Shown here piece after piece: positions 38,319 to 46,969 of a stretch of 64,000 nucleotides of DNA. The notes under the pieces are model-generated. The model was not told where the DNA came from. It searched no databases and saw only the letters and a list, made by a program, of their open reading frames with translations. A program made the translations under genes and the position numbers. How positions within the stretch are numbered: the stretch's first letter is position 1; each line of letters starts with the position of its first letter. The DNA lies in assembly GCA_938084835.1 (NCBI GenBank), contig CALKER010000006.1, positions 62,001-126,000 on the forward strand, given 5' to 3'. Source of the stretch: an uncultured Thermoguttaceae bacterium. GTDB lineage: Bacteria > Planctomycetota > Planctomycetia > Pirellulales > Thermoguttaceae.

Positions 38319-38609
38319 ATGCTCCCAAATCCCCAAGCTCCGCTCGGAAGTACAGAAGAGATTGCAGCGCCACGGGAAGGGGAGGGATGCGAGCCAAACG
38401 ACTTGGAGAAGTTGATTTTGATTAGAAATTTGTTGCTGTCATCTCGCTGTTTACCGCCAGACGTGAGGAGCCTGCTGCAGTCCGACGATTGGTTTGAAAA
38501 GCTCCAGCAAGCAGCCGGGCAAAGTCCGCAGCAGTCGAGAGCGGTGTCTGCAACCGCCGAAATAATCGAGCGAATTAAGCGCGCTCTCGAGGAGCGTGCT
38601 CGCCGGTAG
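38319..38609 (+). CDS. Small helical protein, first gene of the sigma-metacaspase operon
   Basis: 96 residues from the ATG at 38319, preceded by GGTGGAGGG. An acidic, Pro-rich N-terminus leads to a helical region (LEKLILIRNLLLSSRCLPPDVRSLL onset near residue 30) and a basic C-terminal helix ending ERARR. No signal peptide, no domain recognised. It lies 25 bp before the sigma-factor gene. A regulatory role toward the sigma factor is possible but unproven. Its coding nature rests on ribosome-binding site, composition and tight spacing. Confidence 0.65.
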   Translation: MLPNPQAPLGSTEEIAAPREGEGCEPNDLEKLILIRNLLLSSRCLPPDVRSLLQSDDWFEKLQQAAGQSPQQSRAVSATAEIIERIKRALEERARR

Positions 38610-38634
38610 CTTTAATTAGTTAAGGGTGCTGTCA

Positions 38635-39333
38635 ATGGCGAATGTAACCGATCGTCCCCCAAAGTTCCAAGAGTATGTCGGTCAGCTAACCGATAATCAA
38701 AGGGCGCCAAGCGGATGGGAGAGCTACAGCCTCGTTGACGAGATCGCGGTTCTGGTCCTGGCTGCATATCGTTACACGGAGGCGGCAGAACTTTTGCGGA
38801 CCCATTACCTCGACCCATTGGCGCGACGAGTCTTAAGTGCTCATTACAAACGGGGGTATCCTCCTCAAAACGTGACGGCTGACGATCTTGTTTCCGAGGT
38901 GTGGATAAAGCTTTTCGATCAAGGGAGATTAAGATATCGACAGTTCTTAGGTCTGTCGGGACTTAGTTTTTGGTTGCGGGCCGTTTGCGCCCGGACGCTG
39001 AGCGACCTTATCAGACGCCAGAACCCCAGCGGGAAAAAGCAAAACGCAAAATCAACTAATGGGGCAAACGCCGCTTCTCGGAACCTACCACCTGATGACG
39101 AGGTAGCGTGGCGTGAAGCTGGGGAGCGAATTACCCAGCAGTATCTGAGATTATCGCTTGAGGATCGGGTGATTATAAAGCTTCGTCAGGATGGCATACT
39201 TTCCAACGAAGTGATTGCGGAATTGATCAACTTGGCCTTGGGCGACGCTGCCTCCCGCAAGTGGACCGCCGCAAGTGTATCTCGAAGATGGAATGAATTG
39301 TGTCGTGAATTTCAAACCTCGCTTCAAAAATAG
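38635..39333 (+). CDS. ECF-like sigma-70 family RNA polymerase sigma factor
   Basis: 232 residues from the ATG at 38635 (an in-frame GTG lies at 38626). Region 2 spans about 55-130: LRTHYLDPLARRVL, then NVTADDLVSEVWIKLFDQG, the expected acidic-aromatic region 2.2, and FWLRAVCARTLSDLIRRQN for promoter melting. A basic linker (Lys/Asn-rich) leads to region 4 (about 170-230) with LSLEDRVIIKLRQDG and a helix-turn-helix ending SRRWNELCREF. It is longer than a minimal ECF factor. It directs RNA polymerase to a small regulon, very likely including this operon. The next gene encodes a membrane protein in the position of an anti-sigma factor. Confidence 0.87.
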   Translation: MANVTDRPPKFQEYVGQLTDNQRAPSGWESYSLVDEIAVLVLAAYRYTEAAELLRTHYLDPLARRVLSAHYKRGYPPQNVTADDLVSEVWIKLFDQGRLRYRQFLGLSGLSFWLRAVCARTLSDLIRRQNPSGKKQNAKSTNGANAASRNLPPDDEVAWREAGERITQQYLRLSLEDRVIIKLRQDGILSNEVIAELINLALGDAASRKWTAASVSRRWNELCREFQTSLQK

Positions 39334-39402
39334 CTTGGTTAAGCGGTTGCTGGGTAGGGGCAAAAAGGTCGAGGATGATCATTAAAAAAGGAGCTTGCCG
39401 TT

Positions 39403-40710
39403 ATGAATCGGCCAAGTCCGAGCGGGGATTCTGAGGTAATCACTCATCTTAAAACGATGGCAGCTGCCTCCGCGAACAAGGATGCTAAAGACTTCGCACT
39501 CTTCTTGGACGGAGAGCACGCAGAGGGTCATTTTGTAAACGACGAGAACCTCTTGGGATGTCTTAGTCAGAATTTGCTAATCCCGGAGGAGCGAGCAAAA
39601 GTTCTTTACGAGTTGTTAACTTGCCCGGTGTGTCGTGAGGAATTTGCGTGGCTGGTGCAAGTGGGTGGGGTTATCTTGCCGTCAAGACGTTCGAAATACC
39701 AAATTGCAAAAGAAAGGTTCCGGCTAGTCCGGCGCTTGGCGCCGGTTGTTGTTGCTGCGAGTTTACTCGCTGGGGCTGTTTGGTTATGGGGATTTCGCAC
39801 TGAAACAATTCCTGTAGCCAGGGCCCGCGCGGCACTTGAGTCCGGCAGGTACATGCAAGTCCTCGACATCGGTGTCCAGTTCACAGGTAAAACGGGCAGG
39901 GCCTTGTCGCCCGAGCTTGGTCACTTGGTAGAAGAGGCGGCCTATCGTCTGGCAAAAGGATCGCTTGGGGATGGAAACTTCCGCGAGGTATTTTCAATTC
40001 AAGACCGGCTGTCTTCACTGGGTGTGGAATCGGCTCGTGTGAAAAATCTTGCTTTTCAGGCTCAGAGAGGGTTGACAGTTGAGCGGGCACTCGAACGGTT
40101 TGGAAGTCTCCTCGATTTCGGCTACGATTTGCGCGGAAGGTGCCTTATTAAATCAGCTTTCTTCAGGCCCCCACTGCCGTTGCCCGATAAAAACGGGTTG
40201 GGGACGTCAGGGGGCGAAACTCCTCCGGCTGATCAATCTGCAGCTGCTGTTGACACACGGGAGCAGGAAGATTTGGGCTTTGCGGTTGACGCGGTGGCGA
40301 GAAGACTGGTGGCAGAATACGAGCAGGCCCTGAAGAATCATCCTACCGAGACAAGCTTCTTCCTGAATTTTGGCCATTTATGCCTCAGTTATGGGCACCT
40401 CGAGCGCGCGAGAAACTTATTCGCCCAGGTGCTTAAGTTCGAATCGGAAAATAGCCTTGCCCTTCTCGGCTTAGGGCTGGTGGCTTTTCAACAAGGGGAA
40501 TTTGAAAAAGCCAGGGAGTACTTCTCATCGGCTGTGAGAGTGGACCCGAGTTTGATTCCAGCACGAATTAACCTGGCGATTTGTTATGAGGCGCTCGGTC
40601 AGACGGAATGGGCTGAGGCAATGTGGCAGGAGTTGCTCATTCGAGTCACTGAGCCGCAACTTCGCGCACAAATCGAATCTCATTTGGCCACCAGGAGCCA
40701 ACGGGATTAA
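39403..40710 (+). CDS. Membrane-anchored TPR protein, putative anti-sigma partner
   Basis: 435 residues from the ATG at 39403, with AAAAAAGGAG upstream. The N-terminal ~105 residues are cytosolic, with LLTCPVCREEF at about 72-82. The cysteine pair recalls zinc-binding anti-sigma domains, but the usual upstream His is missing. One transmembrane helix follows (about 111-130). The remainder is exported and helical, with at least three tetratricopeptide repeats near the C-terminus (about 330-425: FLNFGHLCLSYGHLERA, LALLGLGLVAFQQGEFEKA and one more). The layout of sigma factor followed by membrane protein with cytosolic Cys motif fits an anti-sigma factor sensing the envelope. This is inferred from position. 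Confidence 0.72.
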   Translation: MNRPSPSGDSEVITHLKTMAAASANKDAKDFALFLDGEHAEGHFVNDENLLGCLSQNLLIPEERAKVLYELLTCPVCREEFAWLVQVGGVILPSRRSKYQIAKERFRLVRRLAPVVVAASLLAGAVWLWGFRTETIPVARARAALESGRYMQVLDIGVQFTGKTGRALSPELGHLVEEAAYRLAKGSLGDGNFREVFSIQDRLSSLGVESARVKNLAFQAQRGLTVERALERFGSLLDFGYDLRGRCLIKSAFFRPPLPLPDKNGLGTSGGETPPADQSAAAVDTREQEDLGFAVDAVARRLVAEYEQALKNHPTETSFFLNFGHLCLSYGHLERARNLFAQVLKFESENSLALLGLGLVAFQQGEFEKAREYFSSAVRVDPSLIPARINLAICYEALGQTEWAEAMWQELLIRVTEPQLRAQIESHLATRSQRD

Positions 40711-40783
40711 ATAGTCACGCGGGGTAGGCCCACATTTCGGTTAGTAAATTTGAAGGTGTAGACTGTCGGCAGGGAATGTACCT

Positions 40784-41578
40784 ATGAGGTGGCAATATCG
40801 TTGGCCCAAGCTTGTGATGGTTTTGTACGGTTTGATGCTGGGTGCCCCCTTGCACGGAGTTGCCCAGGAAGTGGCGGCCTCTCAAGCTTCCGATCTTGGC
40901 TCGTTTAAGCCCCGCTGGCAGGTAGGTCAAGCTTGGGTAGTAGAAGCTCACGTCCCGCGATTGCAGCTGGCCACGGAAGTCGATCGATCCCAGGCTTTGG
41001 TTTCGCTCCGCTGGCGCTTTGCGGTGGAAAAAATCGACAACCTGTTAGATGAGCCTTGTTATTTGATCGAGGCACGGCCCCAAGATGTAGAACCAGAGGG
41101 ATTATGCCTCCGATTGTGGGTGAGCACAGAGGCGCTTTTGCTAAAGGGTTGGGAGCTGTTGTTTCCGTGCGGCGGGGTGGTGGCCTCAACGGGCGAGATG
41201 TTCCGCGGAGGTGATTTTCCTGCTTATCCGGCTTCTGTGCCTTTCATGCTTGTGCCCATTGCGTTTCCGGTATGGGAAGAAATCCCCTTAAAAGACATTG
41301 CAGAATTCCACTACGAAGCCCGCGTGGGGCTTGCTGCAGTGAAAGATCTCCAGGAGTCTCGGTTCTCTATTGCGATCAGTCAGTGTGTGGACAAGCCCGA
41401 CGAGCGCTATGTCAAGTCGGTGTTGAACCGGTCGGTTGATCAACTTGGGAATCGGGACCTTTTGAGAATTGAGCTTCAGAGTTCCTTGGGACATTGGCAG
41501 CAACTTTGGATGGCGGGCCAGCCCTGGCCAGTCTGGGCAAGTAATGGGATCGTTACATCCCGGTTAGTGAGCGAGTAG
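40784..41578 (+). CDS. Secreted protein of unknown function in the sigma-metacaspase operon
   Basis: 264 residues from the ATG at 40784. It has a signal peptide with basic start (RWQYRWPK), a hydrophobic core, and cleavage near GVAQE. The mature protein is mainly beta-predicted and begins FKPRWQVGQAWVVEAHVPRL. It carries three Cys and many Trp, and no catalytic motif that I recognise. The opening resembles other planctomycete secreted proteins that start with a W-x-V-G-x-x-W motif. It lies between the TPR protein and the transglutaminase-like gene, 20-70 bp from each, so is cotranscribed. Role unknown. Confidence 0.72.
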   Translation: MRWQYRWPKLVMVLYGLMLGAPLHGVAQEVAASQASDLGSFKPRWQVGQAWVVEAHVPRLQLATEVDRSQALVSLRWRFAVEKIDNLLDEPCYLIEARPQDVEPEGLCLRLWVSTEALLLKGWELLFPCGGVVASTGEMFRGGDFPAYPASVPFMLVPIAFPVWEEIPLKDIAEFHYEARVGLAAVKDLQESRFSIAISQCVDKPDERYVKSVLNRSVDQLGNRDLLRIELQSSLGHWQQLWMAGQPWPVWASNGIVTSRLVSE

Positions 41579-41616
41579 CAGGTAGCGAGGACGCTGCCTT
41601 GCGAGGAGTCTCAGAG

Positions 41617-43194
41617 ATGTTAAGGAAGCCTCTTGCGATCTTCATGGCGTGGGCTGTTGGCGTTGTTTCCACTTCGTGCTTAGGCGAGGTGATACGCGAT
41701 GAGGGGCAGGCCAAATACATTCCCTGGTCCGGTTATTGGTGGCCGTTTTGCGAAGGAGGTCTACTAGCCCCGTTACGTCAATATGACCTCTTGACCGGTA
41801 AGCAAGCGGCAGAGTGGGAAAAGCGTCATGGCCGAACCAACCCAGCGGCACCGCGTTGGCACGGTTACTGCCATGGACAAGCAGCGGCGGCAATCATGGA
41901 GCCGGAACCCCAACACCCTATTTTTGTCAGGACGCCGCGCCTACGGGGCGGTTTGGAGGTTTCCGTAGGACACCAAAAGGGGTGGTTGGTGGCCTGCCAT
42001 ACTGCAGATTTGGCCGATGTCCACGGCGACCGCTTCGGCGACGAAGAAGGTTCGGAAGACCCCGATGATTTAAGACCGGATCATTTATGGCATCTTTTGC
42101 AGCTTTATGTTCGTCAACGCGAAGTACCTGTCGCTTTGGATATCGAGCCTGGTCCTGAAGTGTGGAACTACCCGGTCTTCCGGTACGAGGTCATTGGTGA
42201 GGGCGATGGGGAAAATGGTCTTTACCGTGCGCGTCTTACGCTATGGATGACTGATAGTTCCGTTTCGCCTGACTTTGTCGGTTCGCAAATCAGAAAACAC
42301 AGTTACTTGTTTACTTTTACGCGCCGCGAGGGTGCCGTGGTCATGGGTTCCGGGCAGTGGATTGGGCCAAGCCGGTTTGACCATCCGGACTTCTTGTGGT
42401 ATGCGTATGCGGTTGTGCCCGAAAACCCGGAGGTTCATTATCGCCTAGTCAAGAAACTCCTTCAAAGCGGCAGGACCTCTGGCCCGGAAGTGAATCCGCC
42501 AGATGTTCCTCCCAATCAGCCGGGAGGTACGCGTGAAGGCCCTCCACCGGATCGGCCGCCCGCCTCGAGGCCAGATCAGCTCGTCTTAAGCCCTCAGGAG
42601 TTTCTTGCACTGGTGACCGCGCGGCGATCTTCTTTCAAGTTTGATGTGACAGTCGACCGGTTTGATGGGGCAAGGTACGCTCCAGGGGACGAATTTGAGA
42701 TTCGCGGCGCAACGGCCGAACCCGGATACTTGTACTTGTTTCTGTTGAATCCCCGCAGTGAAATAACACTCCTCTATCCACCGGCCGGGGACCAGCAACG
42801 TGTGGAGAACGAGTTTCAACTGCCAAGACAGAACGAGGCAGCACGGTTTCATGCTCCCGCGGCGCCTGGGCTTTACCGGCTGAAGGCAATTATTACCGGT
42901 AAGCCCATCCGCATTGTGGGGCTTGGGGAGTCAGTCAGTACGCAAGCCGAGGCAAACCATGGGGCCAGGCCGGGTGGGCCAGACTCCCATGCGCAAGGGC
43001 AAACCTTAAATTGGCATCCGGCCGCAAAGACGCTCATGAGGGAGGTGTTGACACGATATGCCAAGGGAGAAGAAATGCCACTAGGTGTCCATGTGTGGAA
43101 TCCCGAAGAAGTCGTGGGCCGTTTTGCTCAGGACGAGGTGGCATTCTACGTTTATGAGCAGACTACGGCGGCTCAGTCGAATACGGCTAATTGA
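41617..43194 (+). CDS. Secreted transglutaminase (GP42/TGase-elicitor)-like protein with C-terminal DUF4384
   Basis: 525 residues from the ATG at 41617, which has GAGGAG at 41603-41608 (an upstream TTG at 41599 is less likely). It begins with a signal peptide. Residues about 30-285 resemble the TGase_elicitor family of Phytophthora GP42 transglutaminase. YIPWSGYWWPF and PRWHGYCHGQAAAA come first, with Cys85 as the candidate nucleophile. About 97 residues later VWNYPVFRYEVIGE (182-195) matches the GP42 Pep-13 motif VWNQPVRGFKVYE. A Pro-rich linker (285-320) leads to DUF4384 (about 340-426), shared with the next gene. Predicted reaction: Gln-Lys crosslinking of exported proteins. Family assignment is from remembered motifs, so activity is an inference. 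Confidence 0.72.
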   Translation: MLRKPLAIFMAWAVGVVSTSCLGEVIRDEGQAKYIPWSGYWWPFCEGGLLAPLRQYDLLTGKQAAEWEKRHGRTNPAAPRWHGYCHGQAAAAIMEPEPQHPIFVRTPRLRGGLEVSVGHQKGWLVACHTADLADVHGDRFGDEEGSEDPDDLRPDHLWHLLQLYVRQREVPVALDIEPGPEVWNYPVFRYEVIGEGDGENGLYRARLTLWMTDSSVSPDFVGSQIRKHSYLFTFTRREGAVVMGSGQWIGPSRFDHPDFLWYAYAVVPENPEVHYRLVKKLLQSGRTSGPEVNPPDVPPNQPGGTREGPPPDRPPASRPDQLVLSPQEFLALVTARRSSFKFDVTVDRFDGARYAPGDEFEIRGATAEPGYLYLFLLNPRSEITLLYPPAGDQQRVENEFQLPRQNEAARFHAPAAPGLYRLKAIITGKPIRIVGLGESVSTQAEANHGARPGGPDSHAQGQTLNWHPAAKTLMREVLTRYAKGEEMPLGVHVWNPEEVVGRFAQDEVAFYVYEQTTAAQSNTAN

Positions 43195-43230
43195 CCACGC
43201 TGGCTAGGGATCGACGGGGAGGGTTGTCCC

Positions 43231-44637
43231 ATGAAGGTTTTGTTTGGCGTTTGTGCCTTTAGTTTGGGTGTTGGCCTAGTTTGCCTGGGCGGCCAACAGA
43301 GCTATCGTTCAGATGCCGGAAATTCCGACAAGATTCGAAACCCACACCGCGCCTTTGCGGTACGCATCGACGTGGACCGACCGACCCGAGTTTATTACGA
43401 AGGCGACGAGCTACGCATCCGCGCGCAGTCGTCCCGCGATGGGTACCTTTATGTCATCAACAAACGTCCGGACGGGCAGGCGTTGTGCATCTTTCCAAAC
43501 AAGTTTTATGCCGACAATCGAATCCGCGCCGGCGATCCTGTCACGCTGGGCGAAAGAAGTGCCGGGTTTGTTTTCCGCATTCGACCACCTTTTGGGCGGG
43601 AAAGTCTCCAGGCGATCGTTGTCGACCGAGAAATTGCGCCCGAAAATCTTGGTGCGACAAGCTTTTCCTCTGGCGTTTTTACCCCTGTCGAGTGGCCAAA
43701 GCTGAAAGCCGTTGTAACCGAAGCTAACGCGGCTAGTTGGGCAGAGCATGAGGTGGAGATCGAAACTAAGCCCGGAACGGAGCCTGCCCCACCGCAAAGG
43801 CCTCGTCGTGTAGCCTTGCTCATTGGCGTTGGAAAATTTAAATTTTTACCTGCCCGTGAGCTCGGCGCACCGGCTGCAGATGTTGCGGCCATGGCCGGGA
43901 TGCTAGAACGTTATTCAACCTTCGAGGAACTCTTCACCCTTGTGGATGAACAAGCCACACGCGAGGCCATAGAACGTGCTATTTGCCAAATGTTGTCGAC
44001 GAAATCTTGCCCCGGCGATGAGGTGCTCATTTACTTCTCCGGCCATGGTGGCCGATGTGCCGATGACAATGGCGACGAACGAGATGGCTTTGACGAGTAC
44101 TTAGTGCCATTCGACGGGCGGTTAGTGGGCACGGCACCCGGTACTCCCACCGGGGCCAGTTGGGCCGACGCCGATCGCGAGACTATGATTGTCGACGACG
44201 TGTTTGCTCGATGGCTCCAGGAACTTGATAACCGGCGGGTCGTGGTGATCGTGGATGCTTGCTATAGTGCAGGGCTTAGTCAGTTGACAAAGTCCATAGT
44301 CCCACCTTCCGAGGTAGGCGTGGCTGCCGGGTTCCTTGACGATATCGGTGCGGAGTTGACTCTTTTGAAAGACCTCGGTCACGACGTGTCGCTTTTGGCT
44401 TCATCGGATGCAGACAAACCCTCGTTAGTCAGCCGAGACGGCCCCTTGTCAGTAATGACCCGATTCTTTGTCGAGTGCGTGGAGTCAAAGCAGGGACCAC
44501 TGTCGCTAAAAGCCATTGCTGATCATATTATCCAAACGGTGCCACACTACGTCCGTGAGTATTTTCCCAGCATACCGCCGCAAGTACCCAGGCTCATTGG
44601 GGAAGACGTCGCCGCAAGGGTGATTATTAAGCCGTAG
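43231..44637 (+). CDS. Exported DUF4384-metacaspase fusion (peptidase C14)
   Basis: 468 residues from the ATG at 43231, with GGGGAGGG upstream and a signal peptide (1-21). Residues about 40-135 are DUF4384 (AVRIDVDRPTRVYYEGDELR, then GYLYVINKRPDG, then FPN). Residues about 192-460 are a caspase-fold protease: VALLIGVGKF, LGAPAADVAAM, YFSGHGGRC with catalytic His272, and VVIVDACYSAG with catalytic Cys344. The Asp two before the Cys is as in metacaspases and suggests cleavage after Arg or Lys. Exported metacaspases with DUF4384 are known in planctomycetes and other bacteria, but their roles are mostly unknown. It sits between the transglutaminase-like and second metacaspase genes, 36-38 bp from each. 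Confidence 0.85.
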   Translation: MKVLFGVCAFSLGVGLVCLGGQQSYRSDAGNSDKIRNPHRAFAVRIDVDRPTRVYYEGDELRIRAQSSRDGYLYVINKRPDGQALCIFPNKFYADNRIRAGDPVTLGERSAGFVFRIRPPFGRESLQAIVVDREIAPENLGATSFSSGVFTPVEWPKLKAVVTEANAASWAEHEVEIETKPGTEPAPPQRPRRVALLIGVGKFKFLPARELGAPAADVAAMAGMLERYSTFEELFTLVDEQATREAIERAICQMLSTKSCPGDEVLIYFSGHGGRCADDNGDERDGFDEYLVPFDGRLVGTAPGTPTGASWADADRETMIVDDVFARWLQELDNRRVVVIVDACYSAGLSQLTKSIVPPSEVGVAAGFLDDIGAELTLLKDLGHDVSLLASSDADKPSLVSRDGPLSVMTRFFVECVESKQGPLSLKAIADHIIQTVPHYVREYFPSIPPQVPRLIGEDVAARVIIKP

Positions 44638-44675
44638 CCTTTTAGTCACAGGTTCACCTTCGCGTGGGGAAGATA

Positions 44676-46913
44676 ATGGGAGGCTGGGCCATGGGAAGCA
44701 TCTATGACACCACTACCTGCAGCAAACCCGATGCATGTGCGGCTGGCTATTACTTGCGCCTGTGGTCCCTTGTTGTAAGCTTGGCGTGGATGTTGGCGCT
44801 GGGAGCTTCCTTTGCTGCTCCCGAACAGCCGAAGGGGGTGGAGGATAGCAGCGATGCAGATGTTCGAGTGGCTCTTCTCATCGGCGCTGCCCACTACCGC
44901 TCTCAGGAGCTGCGGCTTCCTTGGGCGAGGAACGATGTGGAAGAGCTCGCGAAGGTGTTCCAAGCCTCAGGATTCTATGTGTATAAGTTTATCGACGAAA
45001 ACTGGGAACACTCCCCTCCCAGTGTTGCCTCGTCACCTAGGGCTGAAAGGCGATGTCGGGAGAAAATCCAGCAGGAGCTTGCGGACCGCCTGAACCGAAG
45101 TACGGATAGGACCATACTCGTTGTTTACTTTACAGGCCATGCTTTCGTTGACGGGGGGCAGCCGTACTTCGTACCGGTGGATGGCGAGCTAGATCGGCTT
45201 CGGGAGACTGCCATCCCCTTGACATGGGTCCGGCAGGAAATGGAGAAGGCCAGGGGGTTGCTCAAAGTGCTCATCTTGGATACCTGTTATTCGGGTGCGC
45301 CGGGAAGTGCCGATTTATGGACGGCGCTGCGGGACGCGCGAGGTGTCTACGTGCTTACTAGTTGTATGGCCAATCAGCATAGTTTTGTGTGGGACTCGAA
45401 GGGGCTGTCGGTGTTTACCTACTGGCTTATTCACGGATTAAAGGGGCAGGCAGATGGCTTTGGGGAAGGGGCAAAGGCCGATGGTCAGATAACAGTTGAC
45501 GAACTTTATTACTTCACCCGGCACTATGTGCCCTTGACCGTTTCGCGGCGTTTTGAAGCCAGCCAAGTTCCTGACCGCATGGTGGGGCCGGGGGTACCTG
45601 TGGAGCGAAGTATCCTCCACGTGCCTCAAAGGTCGCTTAAGGCGGTGCTGGACGAAATCGCCGAGCAGATTAGCACCATCTTACATCTGCAAGGGATCAA
45701 AACTGTCGGTGTTGTTGACTTCCGTGTGGCGCCGGAATCCCGGAAACAACATCCCCGGCTTGGGGAAGAGGCTGCGAGATTCTGTGCCGACAGAGTTCAA
45801 GAGAGCCTAACACAGCGTTCGGCTGGTGCTTTTCGGGTTGTCCTTCGGAGCGTTCTCCAGGAGAAGCTGAGGGAACGTGGTATCACCAGCGCCAATATTC
45901 TCGAGGCCCCGTTGGACGATTTAAAGGTGGTGGAGGCGATCGGAGTGCAGGCGATTGTGGTAGGCGAAGTCAGGGGTGTCCGCCCCGAGGATGATCGGCG
46001 GGGAATATCCTTAGTGGAGTTTCGGGTTAGGCTTCGGCCGACGGATCTTCCCGCTGTTCAGTTTTCCTGTGCTATGGTGGGCACATTACCGCTAGAGTTG
46101 TTACCGACAACCGATGTCAGCGCTGCCGTGAGCCCGAGTGGCCACGTGGAAACACCCTCGGTGCATCCAATGGCCGACAGCAACTTTCCTTATCGCGTTT
46201 TCTTGCGGGTGCGCGGCCGCGAGTTGAGGGGAAAGTTTGTTGATGGCAATTTGTATTTCCCAGTGTCGCCTGGGGATGTTTTTACCATAGAGTTTGAGCT
46301 CGATTCGCAGAAAATTCAACCGCAGTTGGACGTAAGCAAAGACCTCATTCTGGTGCGGGCTCTTGTGGACGGTCGGAGCACGTCCTTGGAAATACCACGA
46401 ATTGTTGAAGACGGACCATTTGCCAAGTCTGTGGAGCCGGAACAAGTGGTGGAGCTTGCTGCTCAGACGGTGCCGATTGATGAGGCTGCGGCATGGGTTG
46501 TTCCTTTGTCCGAAGGGACCGTCCGCCGGTGTATTCCAGGCTTTCGAGAGCGGTGCGAACCGCAAGGTTCGGGACAACAGCAGGGAGGTTCCTCCCAAGG
46601 GGACACCAGGATACCAGTGACCTTAAAGTATCGAGAATTTCTGGTAGTCGAGGCGAAGGATCTCCCTCCCGAACACTGGGATTACTCGGAACAGCTTGGC
46701 GTAGTTACGGTAGCCTTCTACAGCGCACGCCCGGCAAAATTACGGACGCGGGGCTCGCCACTGATTGTCCGTCCTGGCGCTGGGGGTGAGACGACCACCG
46801 TTATGTGGACGGACGTGGTTCCTGACAGACTCTTGGCTGTGGTTAAGGTTCGTTACGTACACGAGGATTGCTGGAAGCGGTTGGAAGCCCCGGCTGTGGA
46901 TTTCAGTCGGTAA
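44676..46913 (+). CDS. Second exported metacaspase with CsgG/FlgO-like region
   Basis: 745 residues from the ATG at 44676, with GGGGA upstream (a GTG at 44664 is possible). An N-terminal hydrophobic segment (about 28-47) is a signal or anchor. A caspase-fold domain spans about 63-310: VRVALLIGAAHY, YFTGHAF with catalytic His155, and VLILDTCYSGA with catalytic Cys204. From about 325 to 450 comes a region like CsgG/FlgO-type secretion proteins (GIKTVGVVDFRV, GEEAARFCADRVQESL, VEAIGVQAIVVGEV). The last 270 residues are unassigned, with two beta-rich stretches around a Gly/Gln-rich linker. The closest neighbour is the DUF4384-metacaspase, so the pair may act in series. Last gene of the operon; convergent with the next gene. 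Confidence 0.82.
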   Translation: MGGWAMGSIYDTTTCSKPDACAAGYYLRLWSLVVSLAWMLALGASFAAPEQPKGVEDSSDADVRVALLIGAAHYRSQELRLPWARNDVEELAKVFQASGFYVYKFIDENWEHSPPSVASSPRAERRCREKIQQELADRLNRSTDRTILVVYFTGHAFVDGGQPYFVPVDGELDRLRETAIPLTWVRQEMEKARGLLKVLILDTCYSGAPGSADLWTALRDARGVYVLTSCMANQHSFVWDSKGLSVFTYWLIHGLKGQADGFGEGAKADGQITVDELYYFTRHYVPLTVSRRFEASQVPDRMVGPGVPVERSILHVPQRSLKAVLDEIAEQISTILHLQGIKTVGVVDFRVAPESRKQHPRLGEEAARFCADRVQESLTQRSAGAFRVVLRSVLQEKLRERGITSANILEAPLDDLKVVEAIGVQAIVVGEVRGVRPEDDRRGISLVEFRVRLRPTDLPAVQFSCAMVGTLPLELLPTTDVSAAVSPSGHVETPSVHPMADSNFPYRVFLRVRGRELRGKFVDGNLYFPVSPGDVFTIEFELDSQKIQPQLDVSKDLILVRALVDGRSTSLEIPRIVEDGPFAKSVEPEQVVELAAQTVPIDEAAAWVVPLSEGTVRRCIPGFRERCEPQGSGQQQGGSSQGDTRIPVTLKYREFLVVEAKDLPPEHWDYSEQLGVVTVAFYSARPAKLRTRGSPLIVRPGAGGETTTVMWTDVVPDRLLAVVKVRYVHEDCWKRLEAPAVDFSR

Positions 46914-46969
46914 GCACTGACTCCCCGTTAATCCCACAGTTCTAGCCAGTATACGTTCGTGCCCCAGTG

